Positions 1-12,279 of a stretch of DNA of 64,000 nt are shown piece by piece (the stretch's first letter is position 1; every line of letters begins with the position of its first letter). The stretch spans positions 85,415,089-85,479,088 of the forward strand of contig NC_039365.1 in assembly GCF_003573695.1 (NCBI RefSeq), written 5' to 3'. The notes under the pieces were generated by a model. The model was given only the letters and a program-made list of their open reading frames with translations. It was not told the DNA's origin and made no database searches. Source of the DNA: Papaver somniferum (taxonomy: Eukaryota > Streptophyta > Magnoliopsida > Ranunculales > Papaveraceae). A program made the position numbers and the translations under genes.

Positions 1-7
1 ATATTGA

Positions 8-1111
8 TCTGATCAGATCATCCGTCGTTATAATTCTGACAACGAAATATCCAGTATCCTGACTTTTTGTCATTCCGAAGCTTGTGGGTGTCACATTAGT
101 TCTAAGAAAACAGCCGTGAAGGTTTTGCAATCCGGTCTTTATTGGCCAACACTGTTTAAGGACTCCCACCTATTTTATCAAAGTTGTGATAGATGTCAAA
201 AGTTAGGAAAGATGACCCGACGTAATATGATGCCACTTAGTTCTATATTAATAATAAAAATATTTGATGTGTGGGGTATAGATTTTATGGGTCGTTTTGT
301 CAATTCTTGTGGAAACTTTTACATCTTATTAGCTGTTGACTATGTGTCTAAGTGGGTAGAAGCAATCGCTACCAAGACAAATGATCGCCACGTTGTGATC
401 AAGTTTGTTAGAGACAATATTTTCTCTCGATTTGGTATGCCTAGAGCAATAATTAGTGATGTAGGTTCCCATTTTTGTAATCGGTCTTTTGAGGCGCTCA
501 TGAAGAAATACTCCATTACCCATAAGGTTTCTACACCTTACCACCCACAAACTTGTGGCCAAGTTGAAGTGTCTAATAGGCAGATTAAACAGATTTTAGA
601 AAAGACCGTAAACCCTACCCGAAAGGATTGGTCTTTGCGCTTAGTAGAAGCATTGTGGGCTTACCGAACCGCTTTTAAGACTCCACTTGGGATGTCTCCG
701 TACAGACTTGTCTTCAGTAAAACCTGCCACTTGCATGTAAAATTAGAACACCGAGCTTATTGGGCCATTAAACGGCTAAACTTTGACCAATATACTGCTG
801 GTGATCACCGTAGACTACAACTTAATGAGTTAGAAGAAATTCGTAATGATTCTTACCAGAATGCGAAAATTTACAAGGAGAAAATAAAAATATTTCATGA
901 TAAACCGGGTCAAAAATTTCTCCTTTACAATTCTCGTTTACATCTTTTCCCTGGTAAATTGAGGTCTCGGTGGACCAGACCATACTTTGTAAAAATTGTT
1001 TTTCCTCATGGTGCAGTTGAAGTTGAAAATCCTAAGAACGTAGAAACTTTCAAGGTTAATGGTCAACGGTGGAAACCATTCTTGGAGTTACCCAGTAATG
1101 CAATAGAATAA
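8..1111 (+). pseudogene. Integrase, C-terminal part of gypsy pol polyprotein
   Basis: The frame is open from 8 to a stop at 1109-1111; an in-frame TGA at 5-7 breaks the upstream polyprotein. The N-terminal H2C2 zinc-binding part is visible ([10 protein letters not shown], then SCDRC). The catalytic core follows with D in WGIDFMG, D in IISDVGSHF and E in GQVEVSN; exactly 35 residues separate the last two, the usual D,D-35-E spacing. The C-terminal part has the [12 protein letters not shown] type segment of gypsy integrases. Retroviral-type integrases insert the cDNA copy into the host genome. This domain is undamaged within the window, but the upstream stop means the copy is probably dead. Confidence 0.9.
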
Positions 1112-1386
1112 TCGGAGCTGAGAGATCCTATCTACCAGGATTAATTTTTTACGGGTAACAAAGTCTGGCTGAAGACAATAAACTTAGCGCTGTATGGAGG
1201 AAACCCGTACATGGTGATGTTAAGGTCCCTCTGGAGGACCCTTCTGTTGTTGTACGTTAGTTTTTATTTTTGTCTTAATCCCCATTGAAGGATTACTACG
1301 CTTCATCTAGGTACTATCTTTCTGACTTCTCTCTTTACTGTTTCCTCTTGTTACTTATATTTTTTGGTACTGCACTTTCATTTTGA

Positions 1387-1420
1387 AACATTGAGGACAA
1401 TGTTAGATTTGAGTTTGGGG
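1387..1420 (+). promoter_or_regulatory. Inner hairpin followed by PPT-like G-run
   Basis: AACATTGAGGACAATGTT forms a perfect 7-bp stem with an AGGA loop (1387-1404). About 12 nt later comes a G-run (1417-1420) after TTTGAGTTT. The same arrangement is at 8699-8737 (minus strand) and 58849-58878. A role in RNA 3' structure or plus-strand priming is inference only. Confidence 0.6.
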
Positions 1421-2504
1421 CCGAGGGAAAAACTTTGAGTTAGTTTTTAATAATAATAAAAATAAAAAATTATTAAACTCTTGAGCCTAGAAATTTATGC
1501 ATATTAAGGATGACACTAACCAATCTAAGTGGATGGAAGCACCTTGGTTGTAGGATTTGAGGAACCAATCTGAGTATATAGAAACATCTAAAGAGTCTAT
1601 TCATAAAAGCACAGAGCTCAGGTGTTAGAAATAACATGATAGTTTCACCATATCTCGTTGAGTCCTTTTCACTTATGTTTTTATTTTGTTTTGTTTTTAA
1701 ACTATGTTTCTCTAAGTGATTAGGTGGGGCTCACGATTCAAGTTGTTACCAATGCTAGGGTGAATTAGAGTGATTGAGATACAAAAAAAAGTAGAAAAAA
1801 AAAGTAGATAAAAAAAAAAGAGAAGAAGAAAAAGAGACTAGACCATCAGACCAACTGGAATAAATTCAATAAAGTCGACCGCTAGAACCCTTGTATATGC
1901 CAGTTGTGTTGACCTAGAGTTAGGATTATCGACCACTGGTACCCTTGTATATGCCAGCGTGTTGATATTAATCAAACCGGTATCTCATTCCATTAGGATA
2001 GGTTCATTTTGGCGGAGGCCTTCAGACAGATATGAGAAACACCGTTCACCTAGTAAACATCAAAACCATCTATGTTTTTCTATATCCATCTTCTTGATCT
2101 ATCCATGTGATTAGTTTTGACTCCGGATATTGATGTCCGTAGTGCAACTATCTGAGTAGAGCTCTGTCACTTATATATGAATTTTAGTATGCTTGAGTGC
2201 AAACTTGTGTACAACAATTGGAATTTCGCATCAGGGTACTTCCTCCTGTAATCAATGAGAGTAAACCAACCAAGGAGATTCTTTTGTGCCTTCCAAGGTT
2301 CTGCGTAGATAGCTAGGGTTTGGAGAAAAAGGGGTTGTAGGTACGCCTCTGGTAAACCTTCCCGAGACTATAACTCGGCCACTAGGGCCACCTAGGGGTT
2401 TAAAGGCTCGTTCTACGTGCTAAGTGTGACCGTATCCTCAAATAGATGGAGTTGTATGTATTTAAAATTAGTTTAGTTTGATTTGCTAGAGGACTAGCAA
2501 AGTC

Positions 2505-2520
2505 TAAGTGTGGGGGAATT
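2505..2520 (+). other. Polypurine tract next to the 3' LTR
   Basis: A purine-rich run with five consecutive G lies directly before the LTR that starts TGATAGG. In LTR retrotransposons this is the priming site for plus-strand DNA synthesis. Confidence 0.75.
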
Positions 2521-4476
2521 TGATAGGTGTCTAAAACACCTTGATTTTTATCTATTGTTTATGCTTTCTTTTCCAAGTTTTCTTGTAAACTATGTATTTT
2601 ATGTTTGATTTTGAGTTTTAGGTACTTTGGAGCAAAATAAGAAGAAACGTCGCTTAAAAGGGGCTAAAGTGTCATTTCATGCGCAACTGCTGTTGGAGGT
2701 GACTTATTTCTCATTATTTACTTCTTTTCTATCTGAAAGGCATGTCGGTTTTAGTGATGCAAGTTTTATCTGAAAAGCATGACAGCCTTAGTGATATACA
2801 AAAATTGAAGAAAAGAGGTGAATATGAGAGGTAAGAGATGGTTGATCGAGAAAATACTAAAAGCACCCAGAGAAGTGTTAAAGCACCCACAGAAATGTCC
2901 CAGAAAAGTTGATAAAGTCATCCAGGAGTTCTTCACTATATACAACCCAAAAGTTATCTTTGTACCCCACAAATTGCTATTCGCACCCCCAGAAATTGCT
3001 AAATGTACCCCAAATTGCTAAAGGGACACTGCTGATGGTTAAGGGGAGGTCATCTTCTTCGTTTGAAATTCTCAGTTTGCCGGGAAATTTTTATTCTTCA
3101 CGACAAAATTAGGGCTCAAGTTCTGAAGGTGTTTCCATGGGATTTAATGTTTGAAATCAAATGGGTTTGTTCATAGGGCCTAAACAGAGATGGTATGGGT
3201 CTTTGTTTCGATCATAATTGGCTGTAAACATCGATTTGGAGAATCAGCAGGTTTTCGGGTTTATCTTCATACAGAAACTCTGTTAAAAAATTGGACGAGT
3301 TCGACTGAGACTGTATAACTGGATTTGGTTTATTTGGGCATGTTTGGATCAAAAAGGATTGGTAAGTCCTTTAGACTCGATCAAATTGGGCTGCATGACC
3401 GGGTTTTGATAAAACAGTGAAAAGGTTATTTATCGGGTTTCTGCGCTGCTGTAATAGGAAGTTCTACGGTCTGGTTATATTGTTACCAAATCAACAAGGA
3501 TAATGACGTGTATTGGAGATAAAAGAAGAAGCAATCTTGGTATAATTGGAATGTTTCCATTAAACAGGGAGGTGGAGAAAAATCCGTAGCTTGCTGTGGA
3601 GGAAAAGTAGAGATTTTCTCGAAGAAATTTAGGGTTCTGTGGTGTATATATAGACTGGGATAGAGTCAAAGTCGACATACAGAGAGCCTGGGAAGAATAG
3701 TTAGCTAGAATCGAGAGAAACCAAAGTTCTAAAAAGTTTACCTGCTGCTGCATCTTGAAGAGCACGAAGAACATAAGCGTAGCATATACAGTCACAGAAC
3801 AATATTGTTAATCAACAACCGAAGCCATCTATAGTACTCTGTTTGGTAGCGAAATACTTTTAGCAACCAAAGAAGCTGCTCAACTCAGTAGCTAAAGATC
3901 TTTAGCGATGGCAGAATCATTGTAAGCTTATTTATATCTTTTTGAATACAATGAATAATCAATTTTTCTCCAATTCTCGATCTATGAGTAGCTAAATTTG
4001 TTTTCTAGGGTTTTGGAGGAAACTATTTTTGATGAGTGAATTTTAGTAATTATTTTCTTTGACAATAAATACTCCATCTTTATGTTTTTAATTGATTAAA
4101 AATTCTCTCTTCTTTACATGCTTCATAATAATTGCTTTGGGTAGTTTCTATTGATCTTTTATAAGTGAAGGAGGATTTGGCCTTAGAATAGTGACAAGAG
4201 TCATAAAAAAAGAGTTTGTAACGTTTTATCTTCCAAAACATGAGATTGGGTTCGAAATTGTTTTGATTAAATTATGAGTAATTTGTCAAAGAAACGATTA
4301 TTGAGTTTACAAATACTGGAAGTAGTGGAATCCAAAACCCTAGAATATTCTCTCCTTGGTAAACAAAAATCAAATTTAATTAGTTTATCTTAGTATTTTC
4401 TTTAGTTAATCTTAAACCAAATCTTCAAAAGAGTCCGAAAATCGAACCTATACTTATCACTTGTAAAACTACATCA
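2521..4476 (+). repeat. 3' LTR of the Athila-like element (about 1.96 kb)
   Basis: It begins TGATAGGTG directly after the polypurine tract and is taken to end at ACATCA, giving TGAT...ATCA ends. The right limit is inferred from the TG...CA rule and because LINE coding sequence starts just after it; no second LTR copy is in the window to prove it. A TATA-like run lies near 3645-3650. The small ORFs inside the LTR look like chance ORFs. Confidence 0.7.
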
Positions 4477-5206
4477 GGGCATAAGAGATTTGGAGAAGAT
4501 CAATAAATATTTATTATGCATACTGGTTTGGAGGTTCATAACAAAAAAGAATACAATGTGGGTTCAAATTTCATCTGCAAAAAAATTGAAGAATGAATCT
4601 TTCTGGAATATAAAGGAAATAAATCATTGTTCTTCCACTTGGAGAAGTATGCCGTCAACTAGGGAGATTATGGAAGACAATGTTTGTTACATGATCAATA
4701 AATGAGAAAATATTAGCGTCTGTGATGATCCTTGGATGCCTAATCTTTTAGGTAATCGGCTGAGAAATTTGGGTTATCATTCTGATCATGTTAGTATGGT
4801 ACACGATCTCATTATACCAAATACAAGGAACTAGAATGCTGAGTTGCTACAAGAATTATTTTCTCCTGATATTGTGGCTAAAGTAGAAGGTTTATTTTTA
4901 TGAAATGAAGACTCTCTAACAAATTTTCTTATGTGGGTAAAAAATCCATCCAGAAGATTCACAACCAAATCTTTTTACTAAACTATGTTAGGCATGAGTC
5001 ATTCTACTTTTTTTATTGGTGGTTTCCTTAGGAAATTTTCTGGAAATTTACAAAGATATCCCCAAGTTCAATTATTTATATGGAACATAATGCACGATGG
5101 TGTAGTTGTGAAAGGAAATCTAGCAGGATTTAATTCCAATATTAATCTTGCATGTCATCTTTGTCAGAATAGCTTGGAACGAATATTTCATTTTGTTTGT
5201 ACCTAA
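4477..5206 (+). pseudogene. LINE ORF2 fragment (region around the zf-RVT zinc-binding domain)
   Basis: Three-frame reading gives the familiar plant LINE signature after the RT domain: a KKLKNESFWN stretch, a TWRS segment, CDDPWMPN (usually IWDDPWIP), and then a zf-RVT domain with QVQLFIWNIMHDG and CHLCQNSLERIFHFVC. Frameshifts and stops are frequent. The part that should lie upstream (RT) is displaced by the Athila-like LTR, and the part that should follow (RNase H) is found at 18880-20060 on the same strand, so this is probably the same LINE copy split by later insertions. Confidence 0.75.
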
Positions 5207-5446
5207 AATTTGGTCATAAGTAAAACAATATAGTATCGAAGTACATTATTTATGTTAGGGGATCAAAATCGTACATGATGAGCCTAAACCAAGACAATAT
5301 CCGTTCACGTCATGTTTCGGTTACAATGAGAGAAGATGGGTTGATCTTAGGGGAGGAAAAGTAGAGATTGTTGAGGAATAACAGTGGTGATGAATTGTGT
5401 AGGTAAGTTTGTGATAACTGTGAAGAATCAGAGTTCTGAATGGTAA
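5207..5446. other. Unassigned sequence between LINE fragment and Athila-like element
   Basis: No coding signal. An 18-bp word (GGAGGAAAAGTAGAGATT) is shared with the LTR at about 3598, which hints at a diverged LTR piece; this is weak evidence. With 17585-18870 it may form one older insertion within the LINE. Confidence 0.3.
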
Positions 5447-5451
5447 CTTTC
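5447..5451. repeat. Target-site duplication CTTTC, left copy
   Basis: CTTTC directly precedes the element at 5452. The identical pentamer at 17580-17584 directly follows it. A 5-bp duplication is the usual mark of Ty3/gypsy integration. Confidence 0.9.
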
Positions 5452-7513
5452 TGGTGTGACAGGCAAAGAAGCACACAGAAGCTTGCAAGTATACAAGGCC
5501 AAGTTATGATATAGAAGGTAAGCAGGGGAAAGTCCACAGGGAGTGGGAGCAAACTAGAGAGAAACCTAAGCTAACAATGGGGACAGGGCACTATGGCAGT
5601 GAGCAAAGCAAGGTAATGTGGCAGATTCAAAGAACTAAAACAGTTACACAACAAAGCAGCACAGCAGAATAACAATAGCAGGGAACCAAGGCTATAAGCC
5701 AAGGGCAAGGTGAGGATTGTGCACTGATTTCAGTGCACAACAGCTACAAATTGCAGGAATTTAAACAAGAAAAACAGGCAAGGAGAATAATTGATCAGGA
5801 AGCAAAATAGAACTGAATAGAGGTGACTGCAAAGGGATTGGTGGTTAAGCCAAGGCTTAGGATCCACCTTGTGTCCTAATCAAATGACATGTTTCTAGGT
5901 TGAGTTTGATCCTATGCATACATCTAGAAATAGAAGAATACTAAATTGCTCAATAGTTTGCCCCTAGCATTGGCTGTCTTTTGACAGCACAGCCAATCAC
6001 AGGCACTATGAGCATTGGTATCTCCCATTTGCTCAAGCAAAACAGGGCACATAAAAACTATCCTAGCAACCTGTCAATTGACAGTACACAAGGCTTCATC
6101 ACAGCCTTAGCCTGATGCTGTTTAGCTCATGCTAAACATGGTATAGCAACATACATTCATTAAGAAAGATGATTCATACACATTTAACATTCAAGATAAT
6201 TTTAACACACTTGCAATTCAACTGTTAACTGATAGTGGAGCTGGAATTAAATTTTCATCAACATAAAATTCTAAAAACAAACATTCAAGATGCACAGTGT
6301 CAAGATATAATCATAAACATTCAAGATAAAATTCTAAAAACAACATGCAAAATTAACTGTCAACTGTGATGCAAAAATCAGAAATTGGGATTGCAAAATT
6401 AAAATTGTTTTAATTCTCTCCTGGCTAGTCCAGAGAGCATCCCCTGTCTTTTCTCTCACACAAAACATTACAAATATATACTCCCCCTGTCAGAATTAGG
6501 GTTCCAACCCCTTTTTCCCAAAAACAGAAAATTAGGTGAAATTGATTTACCTAATGTGTTGAGATACTCACTCCATCTCGTCGACCCACTCTCCAATTAC
6601 TTCTCCTCGTTCATCTCATGCTCCAATTGTTGCTTTAACATCACTTATATCCCCAATTTCTCACCTAGGGTTTCAGTGAGAAGAAAGATGAGAAATTGGA
6701 GAAATCAGTGGTTGATAAAGAGATAGGACGTGATGGTATGATGGGTTTAGGTGTGGTGGTGGTAGAGTGATTTGGGGAGAAGATGGTGGAGTGATTTGGG
6801 GAGAAGCGGTGGTACTGTTGCAGAGAGGGGGGGGGGGAAGATGGTGTCGATGGGGTTTGAGGAAGGGTGTTTTGGCGATGGGTATAGGTATTAGGTACTA
6901 GGGTGTTGAGCAGGTGTAGAGGATTTTGATGTTTCGCAAGCTGGACCGATGGATGGGAAGATGGTAGGTGGATCCAATGGCGATACGGAGGTAAGCGTGG
7001 AGCGACCGTCGGATGAAGGGATGTAGCAAAACGGACGATCCAAGATGGAGATGGGCGTTGCGATGTAAAGCGGGGGCTTCGGAGTTTGATGTGCGATGAT
7101 GGAGCGACCGTAGGATGCTGAAATGCTTCGATCTGACGGCTGAAATCCGAGACGGGCTTGGATATAGAAAATGGGTTTGGGTAAGGGTTTTGGGCCTTGG
7201 GTATGCCAAGCCCATATCTTCTTTAAGAACAATTCTTCCTTCTTGAGCCCATTCCTAGCTTTTTGGTCTTGCGCACCATTCTTTGCGGCTTCCTTGCGTA
7301 ATTCTCCCGGCTTTTCACTACTTTTCTTCTCTTTTCGCTCCGCAATTCATCCAACTTTATTTATTACCTAAAAATGCAAAATTAAGTAAGAAAAATATTT
7401 ATTCTTGAAAACAATGAAAATACAGAATATGGGATAAAATGTAGAATTAATGCCAAAAGATGAGTTAAATGCCAACAAAAAGGGATAAAATATACAATAT
7501 TTGGCACTCATCA
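5452..7513 (-). repeat. 3' LTR of the complete Athila-like element
   Basis: It is about 2062 bp and pairs with 15517-17579. It is bounded by TG...CA and adjoins the polypurine tract at 7514. The copies differ mainly by 1-bp indels, for example in the G-run near 6828-6838 and around 6735. ORFs in the 6890-7370 part occur in both LTR copies but are not recognisable proteins. Confidence 0.95.
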
Positions 7514-7527
7514 AATACCCCCAAACC
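7514..7527 (-). other. Polypurine tract of the complete Athila-like element
   Basis: On the minus strand it reads GGTTTGGGGGTATTT and is followed at once by the LTR start TGATGAGTGCC. It is the expected plus-strand priming site. Confidence 0.85.
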
Positions 7528-8170
7528 TGAATTTTACTTGTCCTCAAGTAAAACAAAACTAAGGAAATCCTACCTATACCACTGTCGCTGGTCTCTCGAA
7601 TGCATTTAGCGTATGCACTAAGCCTTTTAAACCACTAAGTGTCCCTAGTGGACGAGTTAAGTCTCGTGAAGGTTTGCTTAGAACGTACCTACAAAGTTCT
7701 AGGTCAAAATATAAGCTCAGATTCCATCAAATGTGACATGTGCAACAGTTTAAGCTCACAGCAAAATGGAGATGTCAATCTAGCTATCAAAGGCACAATC
7801 CTAGCACTGATAACAAAAAAAACATGTGATAAGAGTGTAAAGTGTATCTACACATGTGTAAAGAAAGATCTGAAGTTATGACTACTAATCACCAAGAGAT
7901 AGTTTCTCAGGCTAAGAACCGAGGTCGAAATCTAGCTAGCTGTCCGGACTTTACGAGAATTGTGAATGAGTTGGAGGTATTTCACAATTACTCGCGTTGT
8001 ACATCAATGGCATACACCCTCCTTGCTTATTACAATAAACACAAAAGACTCTTTACATGACTCTTATTTACATTGACTACTCTCTTTTATTTTTGGAACA
8101 AGAGAGATGGAATTGATAAACACTTGATTTTTTTGTATTTTTCTGATATTTTTTTTTTTCTGATATATTC

Positions 8171-8202
<32 letters not shown>

Positions 8203-9077
8203 AAGGAAACACTTTTGATACATATACAAAAGGAAACAAAATTACATGACACTTTGCAAGAGGTAGCCCTTTTTGATGCACCCAGTTAAATTCGATGGTT
8301 GTCTTTCTTAATGTAACCTCCACCTTCTATCCCAACCAACCAAAGAACAAGCTAGTCAAGTTTCGTTCAGTATTCTAAAGTGATTGGCAATCGTAACTTC
8401 CTATCAAACACCTTGAAGATCGAGGCCATACATGTATTGGTAGATCGTGCGCGTGCAAATTTCTTATCACTATGTGAATTGTGCTAGAATCAGGGTGCCT
8501 AAATATCTAGACTAAGACTCCTAATAATTACATATTTGCACAAGAGTCAACATTTCAAGGTAAATGAGCTCCATTTTTATGTTTTTTCATTTTTTAATTT
8601 TTTTTTGAATTTTGATTTTTCAATTTTTTGGAATTTTTCAATTTTTTCAAAAGAAGGAGTTCGTTTTCAATTATGGCAATTATCATGGTATCTACTCTAT
8701 ACCCCCAAACCTAAACTAAACATTGTCCTCAATGTTTCAAAATATGGAAAGAATTAAAAACAAATATGAAGGGAACATGCTGAGTAGAGTAAAAGGAGAG
8801 AGAATACCCGATTGTACGGCGAGCTCGATTAAAACTCCGTTATTCAAGGCAAAAATCCATCATATTAGGAGTCACAATGGATGAGCACAATATATACAAA
8901 AGGAAATTTAACTAACACATTATCTACAAGAAAATTTGGTTTTTAATGGGATTGGACTTTTTGGAAAAAATTTGGTTTTGTTGGGAAACATTTGGTTTTG
9001 ATGGGAAAACGAAAATTTTGGTTTTTAGGGAAAGATTTGGAAAACTTTTTGGTTATTTAGGGAAAGAGTGGACCAGT
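7528..9077 (-). other. Long non-coding 3' region of the Athila-like element
   Basis: No env-like ORF is recognisable. It contains a T-run of about 30 at 8172-8201 on the plus strand, T-rich low complexity at 8580-8650, and the second hairpin/G-run motif at 8699-8737. Confidence 0.7.
8699..8737 (-). promoter_or_regulatory. Inner hairpin followed by PPT-like G-run
   Basis: On the minus strand AAACATTGAGGACAATGTTT forms an 8-bp stem with AGGA loop, followed by GTTTAGGTTTGGGGG. Its position, about 1.2 kb before the LTR, matches the copy at 1387-1420 (about 1.1 kb before its LTR). Confidence 0.6.
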
Positions 9078-12000
9078 TTAGTCCACATAGACTGGGTCCT
9101 CCAGGTTGGTTGTTTCAATGTCGGGTGGAAATGGCTCAAGGAATGGCTTTAATCTCTGCCCGTTGACTTTGAAAACGTTCTTGTTGGAGACATCCTCCAG
9201 CTCTACAGCTCCATGAGGAAAAACTGTGCGTACTAGGTACGGACCCTTCCATCTGGAACGCAGTTTTCCTGGAAAAAGATGTAATCGGGAGTCATACAGC
9301 AAGACTTTCTGACCAGGAGTGAAGGATTTGCGCAGAATACGCTTATCATGAAACATCTTCATCTTCTGCTTATATAACTTGGCACTATCATAAGCCTCAT
9401 TTCTCAATTCTTCCAACTCGTTGAGTTGAAGTTTCCTTTGAATTCCAGCTTCGTCCAGAGAAGTTCAGCTCTTTGATTGCCCAGTAGGCACGATGTTCTA
9501 ATTCCACAGGTAGATGGCACGGCTTTCCATACACTAGACGATAGGGGGACATGCCAATTGGTGTCTTATAAGCTGTTCTATAGGCCCACAAAGCATCATT
9601 CAATCTCAATGACCAATCTTTCCTGGACGGGTTGACCGTCTTCTCCAGAATGTGCTTAATTCCCTATTAGAACTTCCACTTGTCCACTGTCTGAGGGTGG
9701 TACGGAGTAGCAACCTTGTGAGTTATGCCATACTTGCGTACTAAAGACTCAAAGTACTTGTTACGAAAATGTGAACCGCCGTCACTGATGATAGCTCTAG
9801 GGGTACCAAAACGTGCAAATATGTTTCCTTTAGAAATGAAAGTACCACCTTGTGGTCATTTGTTCTGGTTGCTATGGCTTCTACCCACTTAGAAACGTAA
9901 TCAACTGCGACTAGGATGTACAACTTGCTGTCAGACATGGGAAATGGACCCATGAAGTCTATCCCCCAAACATCAAAAATCTCCACAATCAAAATGGGGT
10001 TCAATGGCATCATGTTTCTCCTCGAAATGCTTCCTAGCTTTTGACAGCGTTCACAAGCAACACAATAATCATGGCAATCCTTGAACAATGATGGCCAATA
10101 GAATCCACACTGCAAGATCTTTGCAGCGGTTTTCTTGGCACTGAAATGGCCTCCACATGCTTGGTCATGACAGAAAGATATCACATCTTTCTGTTCAGTG
10201 TTGGGGACACATCTCCTAATGATTTGGTCTGGGCAGTACTTAAACAAATATGGGTCATCCCAAAGGAAATGTTTGACTTCAGCCAGGAATTTAGAGCGGT
10301 CTTGTCTCGACCAACGTGAGGGCATCCTACCTGTAGCGAGGTAGTTAACAATATCAGCAAACCAAGGAAGGTCTGAGATAGACATCAGCTGTTCATCTGG
10401 GAATGATTCTCTAATCAGCTCACATTCATCAATAGACTCTAAAGTTAATCTAGACAAATGATCAGCAACCACATTCTCACAACCTTTCTTATCACGGATT
10501 TCGAGATCGAATTCCTGTAATAAGAGTATCCATCGAATAAGGCGAGCTTTAGCATCCTTCTTGGAAAGAAGATACTTCAAAGCCGCATGGTCTGTGTATA
10601 TGATGATCTTAGACCCTATCAGATAAGATCTAAACTTGTCTAATGCGAAAACGACGGCAAGCAATTCCTTCTCGGTAGTTGAATAATTGAGTTGGGCATC
10701 ATTAAGGGTTTTGCTAGCATAGTATATCACATATGGTAGTCTATCAACTCGCTGTCCTAAAACAGCACCAACAGCATAATCAGAGGCATCACACATAAGT
10801 TCGAACGGAAGCTTCCAATCGGGTGGTCGGACTATAGGAGCGGTGGTGAGAAGGGTTTTTAATTCCTCCCATGCCTTCACACAAGCAGCATCGAAATTGA
10901 AGGCAACATCTTTGGAGAGAAGACTGCACAGAGGTCTGGAGATTTTGCTGAAATCTTTGATGAATCGCCGGTAAAAACCAGCATGACCTAGAAATGATCT
11001 GATCTCCTTCACAGAGCAAGGTTGTGGTAGATGTTGAATGAGGTCAACTTTAGCTTTATCCACTTCAATTCCTTTTTCTGAGATGATGTGTCCTAGAACT
11101 ATTCCTGAATTCACCATAAAATGGCATTTTTCCCAATTTAGAACAAGGTTCTTTTCTTTACATCTGGATATCACGAGGGCAAGATGCTTCAAACATTCGT
11201 CAAACGAGGAACCAAAAACAGAGAAATCATCCATAAAGATCTCGAGAAAACTATCTATCATGTCAGAAAAAATGCTCATCATGCAACGCTGAAAAGTAGC
11301 AGGTGCATTACACAACCCGAAGGGCATACGTCTATAAGCAAACGTCCCAAATGGACACGTGAATGTAGTTTTTTCCTGATCTTCGGAGCAATGTGAATTT
11401 GGTTATAACCGGAAAAGCCATCTAGAAAACAGTAGTGACTGTGTCCAGACACACGTTCTAGCATTTGGTCAATGAAAGGGAGCGGGAAGTGATCCTTCCT
11501 TGTTACTGTGTTCAACTTCCTGTAGTCGATGCATACTCGCCATCCTGTGGTGTGTACGAGTAGGGACTAATTCATTCTTGTCGTTCTGAACTACAGTAAT
11601 GCCTGACTTCTTAGGCACAACTTGAATGGGACTAACCCATTTGCTATCGGGAATTGGGTATATGATACCCGCATCAAGTAGTTTCAGGATCTCTCCTTTG
11701 ACTACATCTCTCATGTTAGGATTAAGTCTCCTTTGCATTTCCCTAGATGGTTTGGCATTCTCTTCAAGGTTAATGTGGTGCATGCAAATGGTGGGACTAA
11801 TTCCTTTGAGATCTGAGATGGTCCATCCTAAGGCCTCTTTGTGTTCCTTAAGTACTTCTAAAAGCTTACTTTCCTGTTCCGTGTCTAAACATGATGAAAT
11901 AATGAGGTAAAGTATCAGAAGAACCTAGGAATGCGTACTTCAACGTACTAGGCAATGTTTTCAATTCAAGCTTGGGTGGCTCAACAATGGATGGAATAAG

Positions 12001-12279
12001 CTTGGAATCAGAGAGTAAGGGTGGTTCCACTTCATATTTCCTTTCAGTGATGTCCATTTGAGGTACAGATTCGAGCAGAGATAGGACGTCACTACAGTAT
12101 GCATCATCATAGGAATCTGGGTTAAAGTTCTCCATACATGCTTGAAAGGGGTCGACGGATAGAATGTTAGTCAACGAATCTTGCATTAATCCTTCAATCA
12201 TATTAACTTCATGCACATCATCATCATCAAGATTCACAGGTTGTTGACTAATATCGAACACATTCAATTCTACCGTCAT
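9078..12279 (-). pseudogene. Gypsy pol: RT, RNase H and integrase, frameshifted
   Basis: Read on the minus strand: an acidic linker (12279-11866), the RT N-terminus (11783-11469 with SKWVSPIQVVPKKSG), the RT fingers/palm (11515-11279), then a long open part (11327-9741). The last contains the RT box FMDDF (near 11235), RNase H residues in [26 protein letters not shown] and [11 protein letters not shown], the integrase H2C2 segment, and the first integrase Asp in WGIDFMG. Integrase continues in shifted frames: second Asp region near 9780, Glu region near 9650-9690 (itself frame-broken), 9609-9397, and C-terminus 9416-9078. Breaks near 9830, 9665, 9455, 11300, 11490 and 11800 look like small indels. 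Sister of the integrase at 8-1111. Confidence 0.9.

Larger units (their letters stand above)
1112..2520 (+). other. Non-coding 3' internal region of the Athila-like element
   Basis: I find no env-like ORF. The stretch holds the inner hairpin and G-run (1387-1420), an A/G-rich microsatellite at about 1781-1838, and a short duplication at about 1870-1965 in which CCCTTGTATATGCCAG occurs twice. It ends in the polypurine tract. Confidence 0.7.
1..4476 (+). mobile_element. 3' part of an Athila-like Ty3/gypsy retrotransposon
   Basis: The window opens inside pol. Seen in order: integrase (8-1111), about 1.4 kb of non-coding 3' region, a polypurine tract ending at 2520, and an LTR (2521-4476). The integrase is closely similar in wording to that of the complete minus-strand element at 5452-17579, and both carry the same inner hairpin and G-run. 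Athila-like lineage is inferred from this layout and from the tRNA-Asp-type primer site of the second element. The 5' LTR, gag, protease and RT lie outside the window to the left, so the target duplication cannot be checked; the 3' flank begins GGGCA. Confidence 0.85.
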
